A stretch of DNA of 64,000 nt from Sciurus carolinensis. Taxonomy: Eukaryota > Chordata > Mammalia > Rodentia > Sciuridae. Shown here piece by piece: positions 1 to 12,000 of the stretch; position 1 is the first letter of the stretch, and the number at the start of each line of letters is the position of its first letter. Location of the stretch: positions 12,623,015-12,687,014 of the forward strand of contig NC_062218.1 of the NCBI RefSeq assembly GCF_902686445.1, given 5' to 3'. The notes beneath the pieces are model-generated. The model saw only the letters and a program-made list of their open reading frames with translations, did no database searches and had not been told where the DNA came from. The position numbers and the translations under genes are program-made.

Positions 1-89
1 ATTATTGTGCACTGAGGGCCACGCTGTTCCAGGCAATGAGCCAGCTGGCTTCGCTTCCCCTCTGGCTGCAGGACCCGGAGCTCATGCTG
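1..89 (+). CDS. OTULIN: OTULIN exon with catalytic Cys129 (5' cut by window edge)
   Basis: The exon is entered inside the codon before Tyr128. It reads [14 protein letters not shown] and ends PELML just before the donor gtacgc at 90. The codon TGT at 6-8 is the catalytic nucleophile. By comparison with the human gene this is probably exon 4 of 7. The end is phase 0, matching the start of the next exon. Confidence 0.95.
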
Positions 90-3000
90 GTACGCTGTTG
101 CTGCAGTTTTGAGTCCACAGTGTTTCGGAGAGTTTTGGGGAGACTTCCCTTTGCTGCTTATAGTGTCTGCAGTATGACATCAGCGTGTAGGTTTATTCAA
201 GTTTTTGTGTCTGGTATGATTTCATAGTAAAATATCCAGAAATAATTGATATCTCCCAGAGGAAAAAATGATAAAACTTAAACAATTAAGCTGAATTAGA
301 AAACAGATGTTTAAACTGCATAAGAATCACTTAGGAACAGTTTGATTTCATTTTCGATGTTTACATTATATAGCCTGTATATTTTACTACTTGAGAACCT
401 GCCAGAATTTTAGAATACACATTTCTTTCGTTTTAGCTGCAGTTTAAGAAGTAGTACCCTCTGTGTGTTGAAATGGTTAATATCACGTGGAGAGAGGCTC
501 CCTGGCCTGGTCTTCTTTAGTGTTTTAAACCTTCTACATGGTAGAGATACACTGGGGTCCATGTGTCTTGACACAGAGGAGATCACATAATAGTAATGAT
601 TGGTCAGAACAGATTGTGACATTAATTGGAAGAAAATCTAAAGCTCTGTGCTATAAATAAATAAATAAATAAATAAATCACTCCAAACCCTGAAGTGCTA
701 ACTGTGGGAGACCTGCCTAATAGTAGTTTATGAAAGGGAAAGAAAGACATTGGGATTTTAATGAATTGCAAACCACTGTGCATCCACATGAAATGTGTTG
801 GCCAGCAGTGATAACAAAGCCCTGGCCTCATTTAAAAGAAATGCTTCTAAAAATCAGGTGGTGACAACTCAGTTTGAACTGGGCTGGTCTGTGCCTGCTG
901 TGAGGATGGAGGTGAGTGCCTGTATCTTCAGTATGAGATTTGAATGTGACCAAGATGACTCATCTCATTCTGGGAATAGTAGAAGGAGCTATGATGTTTG
1001 CCTAGAAAAAAAGAGAACTTTTAAAGAACACTCGTTGGTGGCTAAGCTAGTAAGAACTTTTTTAGATGGATGAGGGATCATACAACTCTATAGGGCAACA
1101 CCAAGACTGGTGGGTGATTCCAGCTATCTGCTTTATGACGATCTATTTTATAAAACAATATAAAATCATACCTAATGAAACTGGCAAACTGACATCTGGG
1201 AAAGGTATTTACTTCTAAGTGAAGATGTCATCCTCAGCAGATTTCTTTGTATTAACTTATTATGTCTTTGATATGAAGATTCCAAAACAAATTGATACTA
1301 AGCTATTTTTTCCTTTGCAGATGATATTTATTTATTTATTTTTATTATTATTTTTTATTTTTACAGACTGCATTTTGATTCATTATATACAAATGGGGTA
1401 CAACTTTCCATTTCTATGGTTGTACACAATGTAGATTCACACCATTCATGTAATCATACATATACATAGGGTTATACTGTATTTCATTCTGTCTTTCCGT
1501 CCCCCACCCTCTCCCACCCCATTTTCCTCTACATGATCCAAAGTTGCTTCATTCTTCTCTTCCCCACCCCCTGCCGCCCCCTCTTGTTATATATCGTCAT
1601 CCACTTATCAGAGAAAACATTTGGCCTTTGGTTTTTTGGGCTTGGCCTATTTCACTTAGCATGATATTTTCCAGCTTCATCCGTTTACCAGCAAATGCCA
1701 TAATTTTCTTCTTTATGGCTGAGTAATATTCCATTGTGTATATATGCCACAGTTTCTTTATCCACTCATCAATTAAAGAGCATTTCGGTTGGTTCCACAA
1801 TCTAGCTATTGTTAATTGAGCTGCTATGAACATTGATGTGACTGCATCACTGTTTATACCCAAAGGACTGATTTTAAGTCCTTTGGGTATAAACCGAGGA
1901 GTGGGATAACTGGGTCAAATGGTGGGTCCATTCCAAGTTTTCTAGTCAATGAAATGTTTCAGGATTGTTGGTCAGTTGGCAAAAGCATGCCAGTGGATGG
2001 ATATAAGACACTCCAGGGAAGCAAACTGAGTTCACTTTTTGTGGGGTGTATTTTAGCTTATGTGCTATGTATGGTCATAGCTTAATTTATATATTACAAC
2101 AAAATCCTCCTCCATATTAGGTAAGTTTCCTGTTGAACCTTTAACCTTAAGAGATACTTCAAAGTTTACGGAGCTGCTTGGCATTGAATTTGAATTCTTG
2201 TATTTTTTAAGAATCTCTGGTACAAATATTGTGCTAAGTAATTAAACATATGAAGTACAACCTAAAGAAGTATGCTCTGATAGGGTATGCTTGGATAATA
2301 TTTGCCGTATTAAAAATAGGGTAGGTAGATGGTGTTCTGTCTCTGATCAGTATTAGAATATGTTGCATGTGAGGGTGATGGGACTCCAGTGTGGTTTTCC
2401 TGACTTAATTTGAGTACTCTGTACAGAGTTTTTAAATTCCTAGGTGCTCTTTCTAATTTCTTCCCTTTTCTTTCTCTGAATAAGCCAGCATATTTTTCTC
2501 TTGAGAGCACAGTCTGATTAGTTGGTCATGGGGTGGTATTTTTTCATCTAAACTTTGTTGAATGTTAAGAGACCTGTGTCAAAGAGAAAAGGTGCATTGT
2601 TACCTGCCTGTGCGTTCAGTATTTACATTTATTGAACTTTGGTTATGCTGAATGTCCACTGAAAATAATCACTTATTTTTTTGCTCTCATCCACCAACAC
2701 AGACTTACCCCTGTGTCGATGTTCTAGCCCCCTAGAACTTAACATGGTTTGAACACTTTTTTTACAGTCTGTTTTGTTGTCTCACTCCTGAGACCTGATG
2801 GGTGACATATTCACCACCAGCTTTGTATTTGAGGTGCCAGTCAGGGAAGGAGAGGGTATACAGACTTACTCTTATTGAGCTTGACCAAACACCGCTTTTA
2901 ACTCCCTCTTGGTCATCCCTTGGACCTCCTGTGGATGCTTTCCCATTCCTTTTCTGTCTGGCTCCTCCATCAGCTCTTCCCTTTGAAAGTCCACTCTGAC

Positions 3001-6000
3001 AAGAGCTTCCTTGAGTGAGCAAGTGTGCAAGACCTGGAACCTGTAGCTAGCTGTATCTGCTTTCGTTTGTAGATTGAGGTGTTCTCTGTTGCATTTTGCC
3101 ATCTTCCTTCTTCTATAGGTCACATCTGGTTTCAGGATTTTAAAGGGAAATAGGAGACCTTGACCGAACAACCCTCTCCTGAATCTGGGCTCAGAGGAAG
3201 AGACCCTGAATTTCCTTTTGGCTGATGCTCAGCTTCACTGGCCTAGCTCTGTCCTGCCTGTGATTTGAGCTTTGTCCTTCCTCCCCTCCTGACAATTCAG
3301 TTGCCCCCTCATCTCCTGTCCCTGCCTGGGCTTCCTGTTTGTTGTTCCTGTTTCTGTCCAGATCTCAATCTCCATGTTTGACTGCAGTCTGTTCATCTGA
3401 CCCTGATCCCAACCCTGAAGATGTCTTAGTCTGGCTATTCTGAAACTTGGGATAGCACCTCTGATCCCTGAGAAGGAGGTGTCCTTTATAGCAGGGGCTG
3501 TCTGGGTTTCAAGTTTGCTGTGTTTTAGAATGTCTCTGAATGAGTTGACCTGTTACAGTGTTTGCTAGGGCAAAATACCAAAGGTTTATTTTGTGAGTTC
3601 ATTTTGGGGATGACATGATTTTGTTATTTGTCGTCTGTCATGATGTCAAGAATTATAGGCATTTGCTAGAGAAAAACAAACTTGTTTTAAACAGCTACAA
3701 ATGAAGTGAAACCTAATCCATTTATTCACTGTTTAAATATTTGTTTGAATATTTATAATCACCGTTTATTTGATTCTTGTTTCTTGCTTAAGTTTCCTTT
3801 ATTCTAACAGAAGTTCCGTCTTTGTGTGTAGTAGAAAAGGATGGCTGTTTTTGTGTTGCAAGAATTTTGGCCCCTGAGAGCATTTAAAGTTATATTTACT
3901 TTTTTTTCTTCTGAATAAAAAAAAATTTAACACTTTTTTTCTTTTCCTAATAGTTCCTAATAGTTTTCAGGTCTCAATTTTAAAACTTTCTCCAGGATTT
4001 CCATATATATGGAAATAACCCTAAGGAGGATTATCACCTTAGCAGCAGGTTGACCAGTGAGTGAAAAATGAGGAACTGACTTTGTTCTTTTGTGTGGTTG
4101 GTTAAGATTTTTGGGGTCTTTACATTTTGGTTGACTCTTGTACTTGCTTTTTAGGATGCTCAGCTGACGTTTTTGACTGCCTTTTACCTCATTTCACACT
4201 CACATCTGTGGGACCAATAATTTCTGCTTAGATCTTTAAATCTCATATTTTCAATTCTGCGAGACCTTCAATGAATTGACCCAAATGCATTAAGATAGGG
4301 TGTAGGCGTAGAAAATAATCCAGATCTTATATATTGTACTAATGATGTTAATTAATATTATAATTATTATACTCTGATTACATTGCTATTTTAGATTACA
4401 TATTTAAGTTATGTATTACATACTATATTTAAGTTTTTTTTTTTTTTTTTAACATGTTCTATATACCTTGGAACAAAATAGTTCTTCGTGCCCGGTTGTG
4501 ATTTCACCTTGTTTCCACTTGAGGGCACATTAGGTGCTGGTGAATAATCTGAAACTGAATTACAGGTTTGGTAGAAGTGCCCACATGTTGCTGAGGTGTA
4601 GGACATTACTGACCCAGAGCTGGGCTGTTAGAGCTTTAGGTGTTGACCATTTGTCATAAGATGATGCCTCTTCCCCTTAGCAAGTGGTATAGGTCGCCAT
4701 CCCTGTGGTAACAGTAGAGTCATTTACATCCCTATTGTGCTTCTGTTTTTTGTAGAGATGAAACCACTTCAGTTTCACATGATTGCTGTAGACTGAGAAG
4801 GTGCAACCAGAATTACCATACATGAAAGGGTCTTTTGAGTTTTAGATATGAACACATGGCTTCCTTTTTGACTGTGTTTATAACTGTTAAACAGGTTCCT
4901 CATAGGATGCTGGAAGATTTATTCTTTAGAGAACTTTTGACCAAGAGGTGAACTTTTTTTTTTTTTTTTTTTTTCTAAATTTCATAGCAGTGAAGTGACA
5001 TGCCTATGCCCAGTCTAATTATATGATTTTTCTCCTGACACACCCATGGCTGTTGGGAGAGTCTAATTTCCCATGCTGTCACCAGTCACCAGTTTTGTCT
5101 TAGCTTGCCTTTCAAACTTCAGATTTTATTGATAAGTAGAGAGAAACCAGATAAATACTCCAGGAACAAACAAACAAACAAATAAACAAAAAAAAACCCC
5201 AAACAAACCAGAAAGCAAGAAATCAGCTCCATACTAGTTTAGAGGTCATACTTTCAAGAACAAGTTGGTTCAAAAAAAAAAAAAAAAAGAACAGCTAATC
5301 ATCGGTTCTTTTTTTTGTTTCTTTAAATCTTGTTGAATTCATTAGGCAGTTAAATAAACAGTATTTTTCTTTGCTTGTTAAAATTTAGAGTATATATGTT
5401 AATATTGTTTTAACAAAAAGATTTTTTTTCCACATTTTAGTGAATTTTTAGAAATTGGGCTTTATTTTCCTAATAGGAAAGGAGCAGGTTTTGATTTTAC
5501 CCAAGACCACCCCCATGGCTGGGAGCACCTTCTGAGCTCTGCACTAGGGAGGCTGCCAGTGAGCCCAGGGTTCAGTAAAGATGAGGTATGGATGTCATCT
5601 TAGCTCATCCTTATAGTTGCAGTGACATATGCCTGACTGTGGTTGGTGTCCTGCAGGATGGACTCTATCTGTGTATCTCAACCAAAAGCACTGTCCACTC
5701 TGGTAGTCCTCTGTATGGTAGTACTTCTTAAGTTCCTGACTTAACATAGTTAAGTCCTCAGCCTAAACCCACATGATAGACTTGCAGGAATTAATTCTGG
5801 AAATAAAGGTTTTATAGGCTTTGTGGTTTCTTCCGGCTTGAATCAAGTGATGGATTTCTTGAAAGATTAACACCTCTTTATCTCTCTTGTTTCTTGCTAT
5901 TCTAGTTACCAGAAAAACTGATAAGCAAATACAGCTGGATCAAGCAGTGGAAACTTGGGCTGAAATTTGATGGGAAGAGCCAGGACCTGGTCGAAAAAAT

Positions 6001-9000
6001 TAAGGAATCTCTCACCTTGCTAAGGAAGAAGGTTTGAATCATGTGGTTTCCTGCCTCTGACTAGTGCAGAGCTCTCACTCCTGATTTCCCCAGCACGCCA
6101 GTTCTTAGTCTGTATTCAGTGGATCATCAAATGTTCTTGACTGAGCAGGTTACACTGCACACCTGTAGTCCCAGCTACTCAGAAGGCAGAGGCAGGAGGA
6201 TTGCTTGTACCCAAGAAGTGGGGTCCAGCCAGGGTAACATAGCAAAACTCTTGTCTCAGGCAACCCTTGGCTGATTTATTTATTTTTATTTAAATTTATA
6301 AGGAAAAGAGTTTTATTTAGGCTCCAGATTCTGTAGGCTGAAATTGATTGGTTTTTAGGTGATTTTTTTTTTTTTTTTTAAAGAATCGATTCTATCAATA
6401 TACTTTTTTGCAATTCATATAATTTGATATATAGGGGCATTATTAGCTATATAACTTCTTAGAATTTGTTTTTTTTTTAAATTTTTTTTAGATATACATG
6501 ACAATAGAGTGTATTTTAACATTTTACGTACATAGAGTAATAACTCATTAGGATCCTGTTTTGCAGTTGTACATGATATGGAGTTTTACTGGTCATGTAT
6601 TCATGTATGAACCTAGGAAAGTTGTGTCTGATTCATTCTACTGTCTTTCCTGTTTCCATCCCACCTCCCTTCCCTTCATTCCCCTTTGTCTAATTCAGTG
6701 TGCTGCTGTTTTTCCCTCCCCAAGCCTTATTATGTGTTAGCATCCACATATCAGAGAGAACATTCTGCCTTTGGTTTTTGGGGATTGTCTTATTTCACTT
6801 AGCATGAAGTCTCCAGTTCTATCCATTTACTGGCAAATGTCATAATTTCATTCTTCTTTATGACTGAGTAATATTCCCTTGTGTTTATGTACCATATTTT
6901 CTTTATTCATTCATCTGTTGAAGGACACCTAGGTTGGTTCCATAGCTTAACTATTGTGAATTGAGCTGCTATAAACATTTATGTGGCCGTGTCACTGTAG
7001 TATGCTGATTTTAAGTTCTTTGGGTAATACCAAGGAGTGGGATAACTGGATCAAATGGTGATTCCATTCCAAGTTTTTTTTTTTTTTTTTTGGTGCTGAG
7101 GAGGGATTGAACCCAGGGCCTTGTGCTTGCAATGCAAGCACCCTACCAACTGATGTATATCCCCAGCCTATTCCAAGTTTTCTGAGGAATCTCCGTACTG
7201 CTTTCCAGAGTGGTTACACCAGTGTGCACTCCCACCAGCAGTGTATGAGTGAACCTTTTCCCCCACACCCTCAGCAATTGTTATTGTTACTTGTATTCTT
7301 TTAAACATTTTTAAAATTTGTTCTAATTTGTTGTATATGACAGTAGAATGCATTTAGACATTTTGATAGATCATTCATAAATGGAGTATAATCTCTTAGT
7401 TTTTCTGATTATTCATATTGTAGGCATGTAGTCATATATGTACATGAAGAAATAATGTCTATTTCACTCTACTGTCATTCCTACCCCCAAACCCCTTCCC
7501 CTCCCTTCACTCCTCTCTACCTAAGACAAAGTATAATTGCCATAATGACTGGAGTGAGATGGAATCTCAAATTTCAAATGAATGCAAACTCTTCCCATGA
7601 AGTCTTTAGTGAAACGGAGGAATATCACCATTATCTATTCTTGAACAAGATGCTATATATATCAGATAATGATATATTTAACTTTCTTAAGGGAAACCTT
7701 AGCAAATGTAATCTTTGTTCTAATCATATTTCTAATCATATTTTTAAGTTCAGAGATATGATTTAGTTCATATTTCTTATGTTAGCAATAAAATTAACTC
7801 AGGCTTATTAAATTCTTCCCAATTATGCTTTAATATTCTATCTGTATTTCTTAAATGTTTATTTTGTTTTTGATGCTTTCCCAATAAGGAGATTTAGTGA
7901 CTTATTGTTTGAAAACTGTCCTAAGAATTTGTCTGAGGCAATTCAGGGAGAACTTGATCTGTTTTCCCTGGTGTTTTAAACTTGGTGTTTAAAATTCTCC
8001 CTTTCTGTGATTTTACTCTCTCCTTTGGGTTAGATGTCCTGCTTGTTTGTGGGCCTGCGCTGACTTCTTAGTTGCTTGCTTTGAGCAGCTTGGAGTTCTC
8101 TCAGCAGAAACAGTGAGTTTAGGGCCCATCAGTTGTTTGAGGTTTTGTTGGTGGAGGAGGGGTCAGGTGAAGAGGAATAGACATGAGGTCCTTCATATCA
8201 TGTCCTGTACTTCAGGTGGTGATCTGTTCACTCAGATTTTGTCTCTCTGCCCTTGTTAAACTTTGAGCTCCCTGAGAGACATCTTCTTCCTTCCTTTGCC
8301 ACCTAGTCCCTTAGAACTACACCTGACATATAATAGACATTTGGTAAATGCTTTGTCGAATTAATAAACTGGAGGCCTTGACATCCTCAAACTTAGTTTT
8401 TAATACAAAGATAAGAAATGTTTACTGAAAAGTACACTGTCAAAGGAAGTTTCATCTTCCACTGTAAAGAAGTGGAAGAGAGAAAGGAAGAGGGAGTCTA
8501 TCCGTATTACCTGTTGGAGTGGAACATAGGATTTTGGGAGAACGAAGGCCTGTGCTTCCTTATTCCCAGGTCAGTGGAGAGTTGAGGGCAGAGCTGTAGC
8601 CTTGTGTGAGTGAGTGGAAGAGTGCTTTAGCAGAGCTATCGGTTACAATTTCCTTTCCATCTTTTGTAGGATCTGGTGAAATGCTATTTTTGCTTTTTTA
8701 GGTGTGATTATTATAATTAAACCCTCATTTTTGAGACTGCTTAAGTGAGGGCAGTTTATAACAACATTAAATTTATTCATTAATTATCTCAGCCAGTATT
8801 ACTGTCCCCTGTGCCATGGTATACACTAAAAGTTTCTTGTGTTTCTTTATTCCTACAACCATGAAATTGTTGTTGCTATGATTGTTCCTGTTTTATAGTG
8901 AGGAAAACAAGGTCAGAGGTTGGTTAACTGCCCTACAAAAGCCACAGGCTGCTTGGTGGTGAGGCCTTGATTCCATCCTGACTCTCTGACTCGAGCCATG

Positions 9001-12000
9001 TTCTGAATTGCCAACTTGGTCTACTTCTGGAAAATATGAAATGTGGACAACATATTCTAGCTTTTAGCACAAATATTTGGGAGATTCTGTGTAGTCATTA
9101 TCATTAGAATTTATTCTTGGATTTAAAATCTCTGATGGCTTTTGAAAAGTATACTAATTGTTGAATAAGGACTGTTATTTATGTTGGTTTCTCTTTTCTT
9201 ATTCACTGTAACTTAAAAGCACATGTATTGGGCTGGGATCATAGCTCAGTGGAAGAGTACTTGCTTGGCATGTGTGAGGCACTGGGTTTAATCCTCAGCA
9301 CCACATAAAAGTAAATAAAATAAAGGTATCACATCCACCTTCAAAAAATATTTTTTAAAAAAGCACTTATATGTGCTTTTTCTTGTTCACTTTGTTTGCC
9401 TGTGTTAGCTAAATACCTGATACTCTGCTTTATTCTTAATCAGGAATCAATAAGAATTTCCAGAATGGATTTATCTATTTGAAGCTCAAGTATATTTTTA
9501 ATAGGTTAGAGTGTAAGTTTAGTAAACTAAAGATCCCACAGTCTTCCTTACCATCTTCCATTTTGGAGGGTTTTGTGTTTCTGGGTGGTCACTTTTCTTG
9601 AAAGCCCTTCAAAAGGTAATTATAGCTCCCCACTACAGCTCCACACTCAGGCCCCACATAGACACATCGGCTTTTCCTTAAGTATCTCCGACTGTCAGTT
9701 CAGTCCCATCCCTGGGGACGTTAGAGGAGTCAGAATTTCATCCCATGGCCCAGTGCTTCTCCTTATCGTATTGTGCTTCTGTTTCAAATTAACCGGGGGA
9801 AAGGCTGAATAAGGAGTTGTATAATCTCAGGAGTACCAGTGACTAAACTGGGAACTTAAAACATTGTGAGCCTTAGGATGACTTGTAGTCCCTGATTTTG
9901 AACATAATTCTGTATTCATAGTGTACAAGTATACCAGGAATTTTTAGAAAAAAAATTCTAATTATTACATAACTTCCTTATTGTAGTGGGCAAGCCTGGC
10001 TGAAATGAGAACTGCTGAAGTAAGGCAGATGGCTTGTGATGAACTGTTTACAAATGAAGAAGAAGAATACTGCCTCTACGAAGCTGTAAAATTTCTCATG
10101 CTACACAGAGCCATTGAACTATATGATGATAAAGAGAAGGGAAAGGAAGTACCATTTTTCTCTGTGCTCCTGTTTGCTCGGGACACATCAAATGACCCTG
10201 GACAGCTGCTGAGGAACCACTTAAACCAGGTGGGACACACTGGTGGCCTTGAACAGGTGAGTTGTGTCTTTGGAAGTGCATTACCTCAAACCAGCAGTGT
10301 CAGGCATCTCACAATGTTTGTAGGTCAGGAATTCAGGAGCAGCTTTGGTGGTTGTAGCCGAGGGTCACATGAGGTTGCACTCATGCTATTTGGGACTACA
10401 GTCTTCCCTGGGAAGAAGGGAAGTCAACCCCAGGGCTTCTTGGCTGTCCTCATGACATGACAACTGACTTTTCTCAGAGTGATCCAAGCAGAGAAGTCAC
10501 ACACTGTTGCTTATACCATATTCTGTTTGTTAGAAGCCAGTCACTAAATCTACTCCACTTGAAAGAGGAGGGGAATTGAGCTCTCCCCTGTCAGGTGAGG
10601 CCTGTCGAAGATGTGCAGAACTGTTTTATAACCTCTACTAATATCATCCTGGGCTTTCTTCTTCAGGGTGATGGATGTGGTTAGTACCCTTGGCTCTGGA
10701 AGGCTAGACATAAATGAAGCATGTGGAGGAGTCATTTGCAGGTCTTGTTTAATCATGGCAGCTGTTGTCAGTAGAGTGCAGGCTCTCTTGGGTCTTATGT
10801 GGATACCCAAACAGTCCTGTCCTTAAAGCCAGCAGTTGAGTCACCACACCTGAATAGCCAACCCTTAAAGAAGCCCTGAGGCTGTCCATCCAAAGTGCCC
10901 TTTCCTCCTTACACGGCAGGCTCTCATACCACTTCTTCCTGAAAAGGCCCTGGTGCCAGGACGGATACTGCGAGGAGTAGAGAGTGGAGTTGAGTTCCCC
11001 TCTAGCCATCCATCTGTTCCATTGTTTTTCTCAGTGTGTCCCTGGTGGGCCAGGCAGAATGCTTAAAAAATTATCTGTATACATGATACGGGTTGCTTAC
11101 ATCTCCTGAACCTTTGCTAATGTTTTGCAATAAAAAACCTAGGAGAGTGTGGTTTGCATGTTAGACTGAAGTTAGTCTTTCCGAGATCCTACAAGGTCTG
11201 CTGTGTCCATTCTTCTTTTAATAGCTTTCTTGAAATGTTATTTACATACCAACATGTTCACCCTTTTAAAGTTTTGAAACTAGCACTCGCAGTCTAATTT
11301 TAGACCAATTTACCACCCCCAAAAGATGCCCCAGTCCCATAGGTGATTTTCATCACCCCTGAAGAAAACCCTGTATCCTTTAAGAAGTTACTCCCCATTG
11401 TCATCTGGCTTTTTTATTGTAGCCATTCTAGTGGGTTATAGTGGGTTTGAGGTGATATCTCATTGTGGTTTCGATTTGCATTTCTCTAATTACTTAGGAT
11501 GTTGAACATCTTTTCATGTGCTAATGTGGCCACTTGCATATCTTCTTGGAGAAATGTCTTTGAAATCCTTTGCCCAGTATTTAAGCTGGTTGTTTTTTAA
11601 ATTATTGAGTTATAAGTGTTTTTTATATATTCTGGATATGGGTCCCATACCAAATATATGCTCCATTCTTGACTATCTGCTTTTTTTTTTTTTTTTAATT
11701 TTTATTATTATTATTTTTTTAATAAGAATTGGGGTTGTGTCCCAAAGAAAGGAGGAGAAAAGTTGCAGTGTAAGCCACTACTGTGTGCAGTCAGGGACAA
11801 TGAATGGAGCATGGTATTAGGCCCTGTCTTTTGGTGTGGCTCCTTAAGAATCCCGTTTGCTTTTCTTCCCAGGTTGAAATGTTCCTTCTTGCCTATGCTG
11901 TGCGCCACACCATCCAGGTGTACCGGCTGTCCAAATACAACACTGAGGAGTTCATCACAGTCTATCCCACTGACCCACCCAAGGACTGGCCAGTGGTGAC

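Larger units (their letters stand above)
90..5905 (+). other. OTULIN: OTULIN intron (probably intron 4)
   Basis: GT at 90-91 and AG at 5904-5905 bound this 5.8-kb intron. It contains an AAAT microsatellite near 653-678, an antisense L1 3' fragment at about 1320-1965, poly(T) tracts near 4434-4451 and 4951-4974, and an AAAC/A-rich tract near 5165-5215. The remainder shows no coding signal that I can support. Confidence 0.85.
6032..9986 (+). other. OTULIN: OTULIN intron (probably intron 5)
   Basis: GT at 6032-6033 and AG at 9985-9986 bound this 4.0-kb intron. It holds a B1/Alu-like SINE, an antisense L1 interrupted by an ID element and by a second L1 3' end, L2- and MIR-like relics near 8245-8990, and an ID-type SINE at 9230. 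No other gene is visible. Confidence 0.85.

Noticed and set aside
1597..1863. Minus-strand 88-codon frame
   Set aside because: It is the L1 ORF2 C-terminal remnant of a truncated copy, not a host gene.
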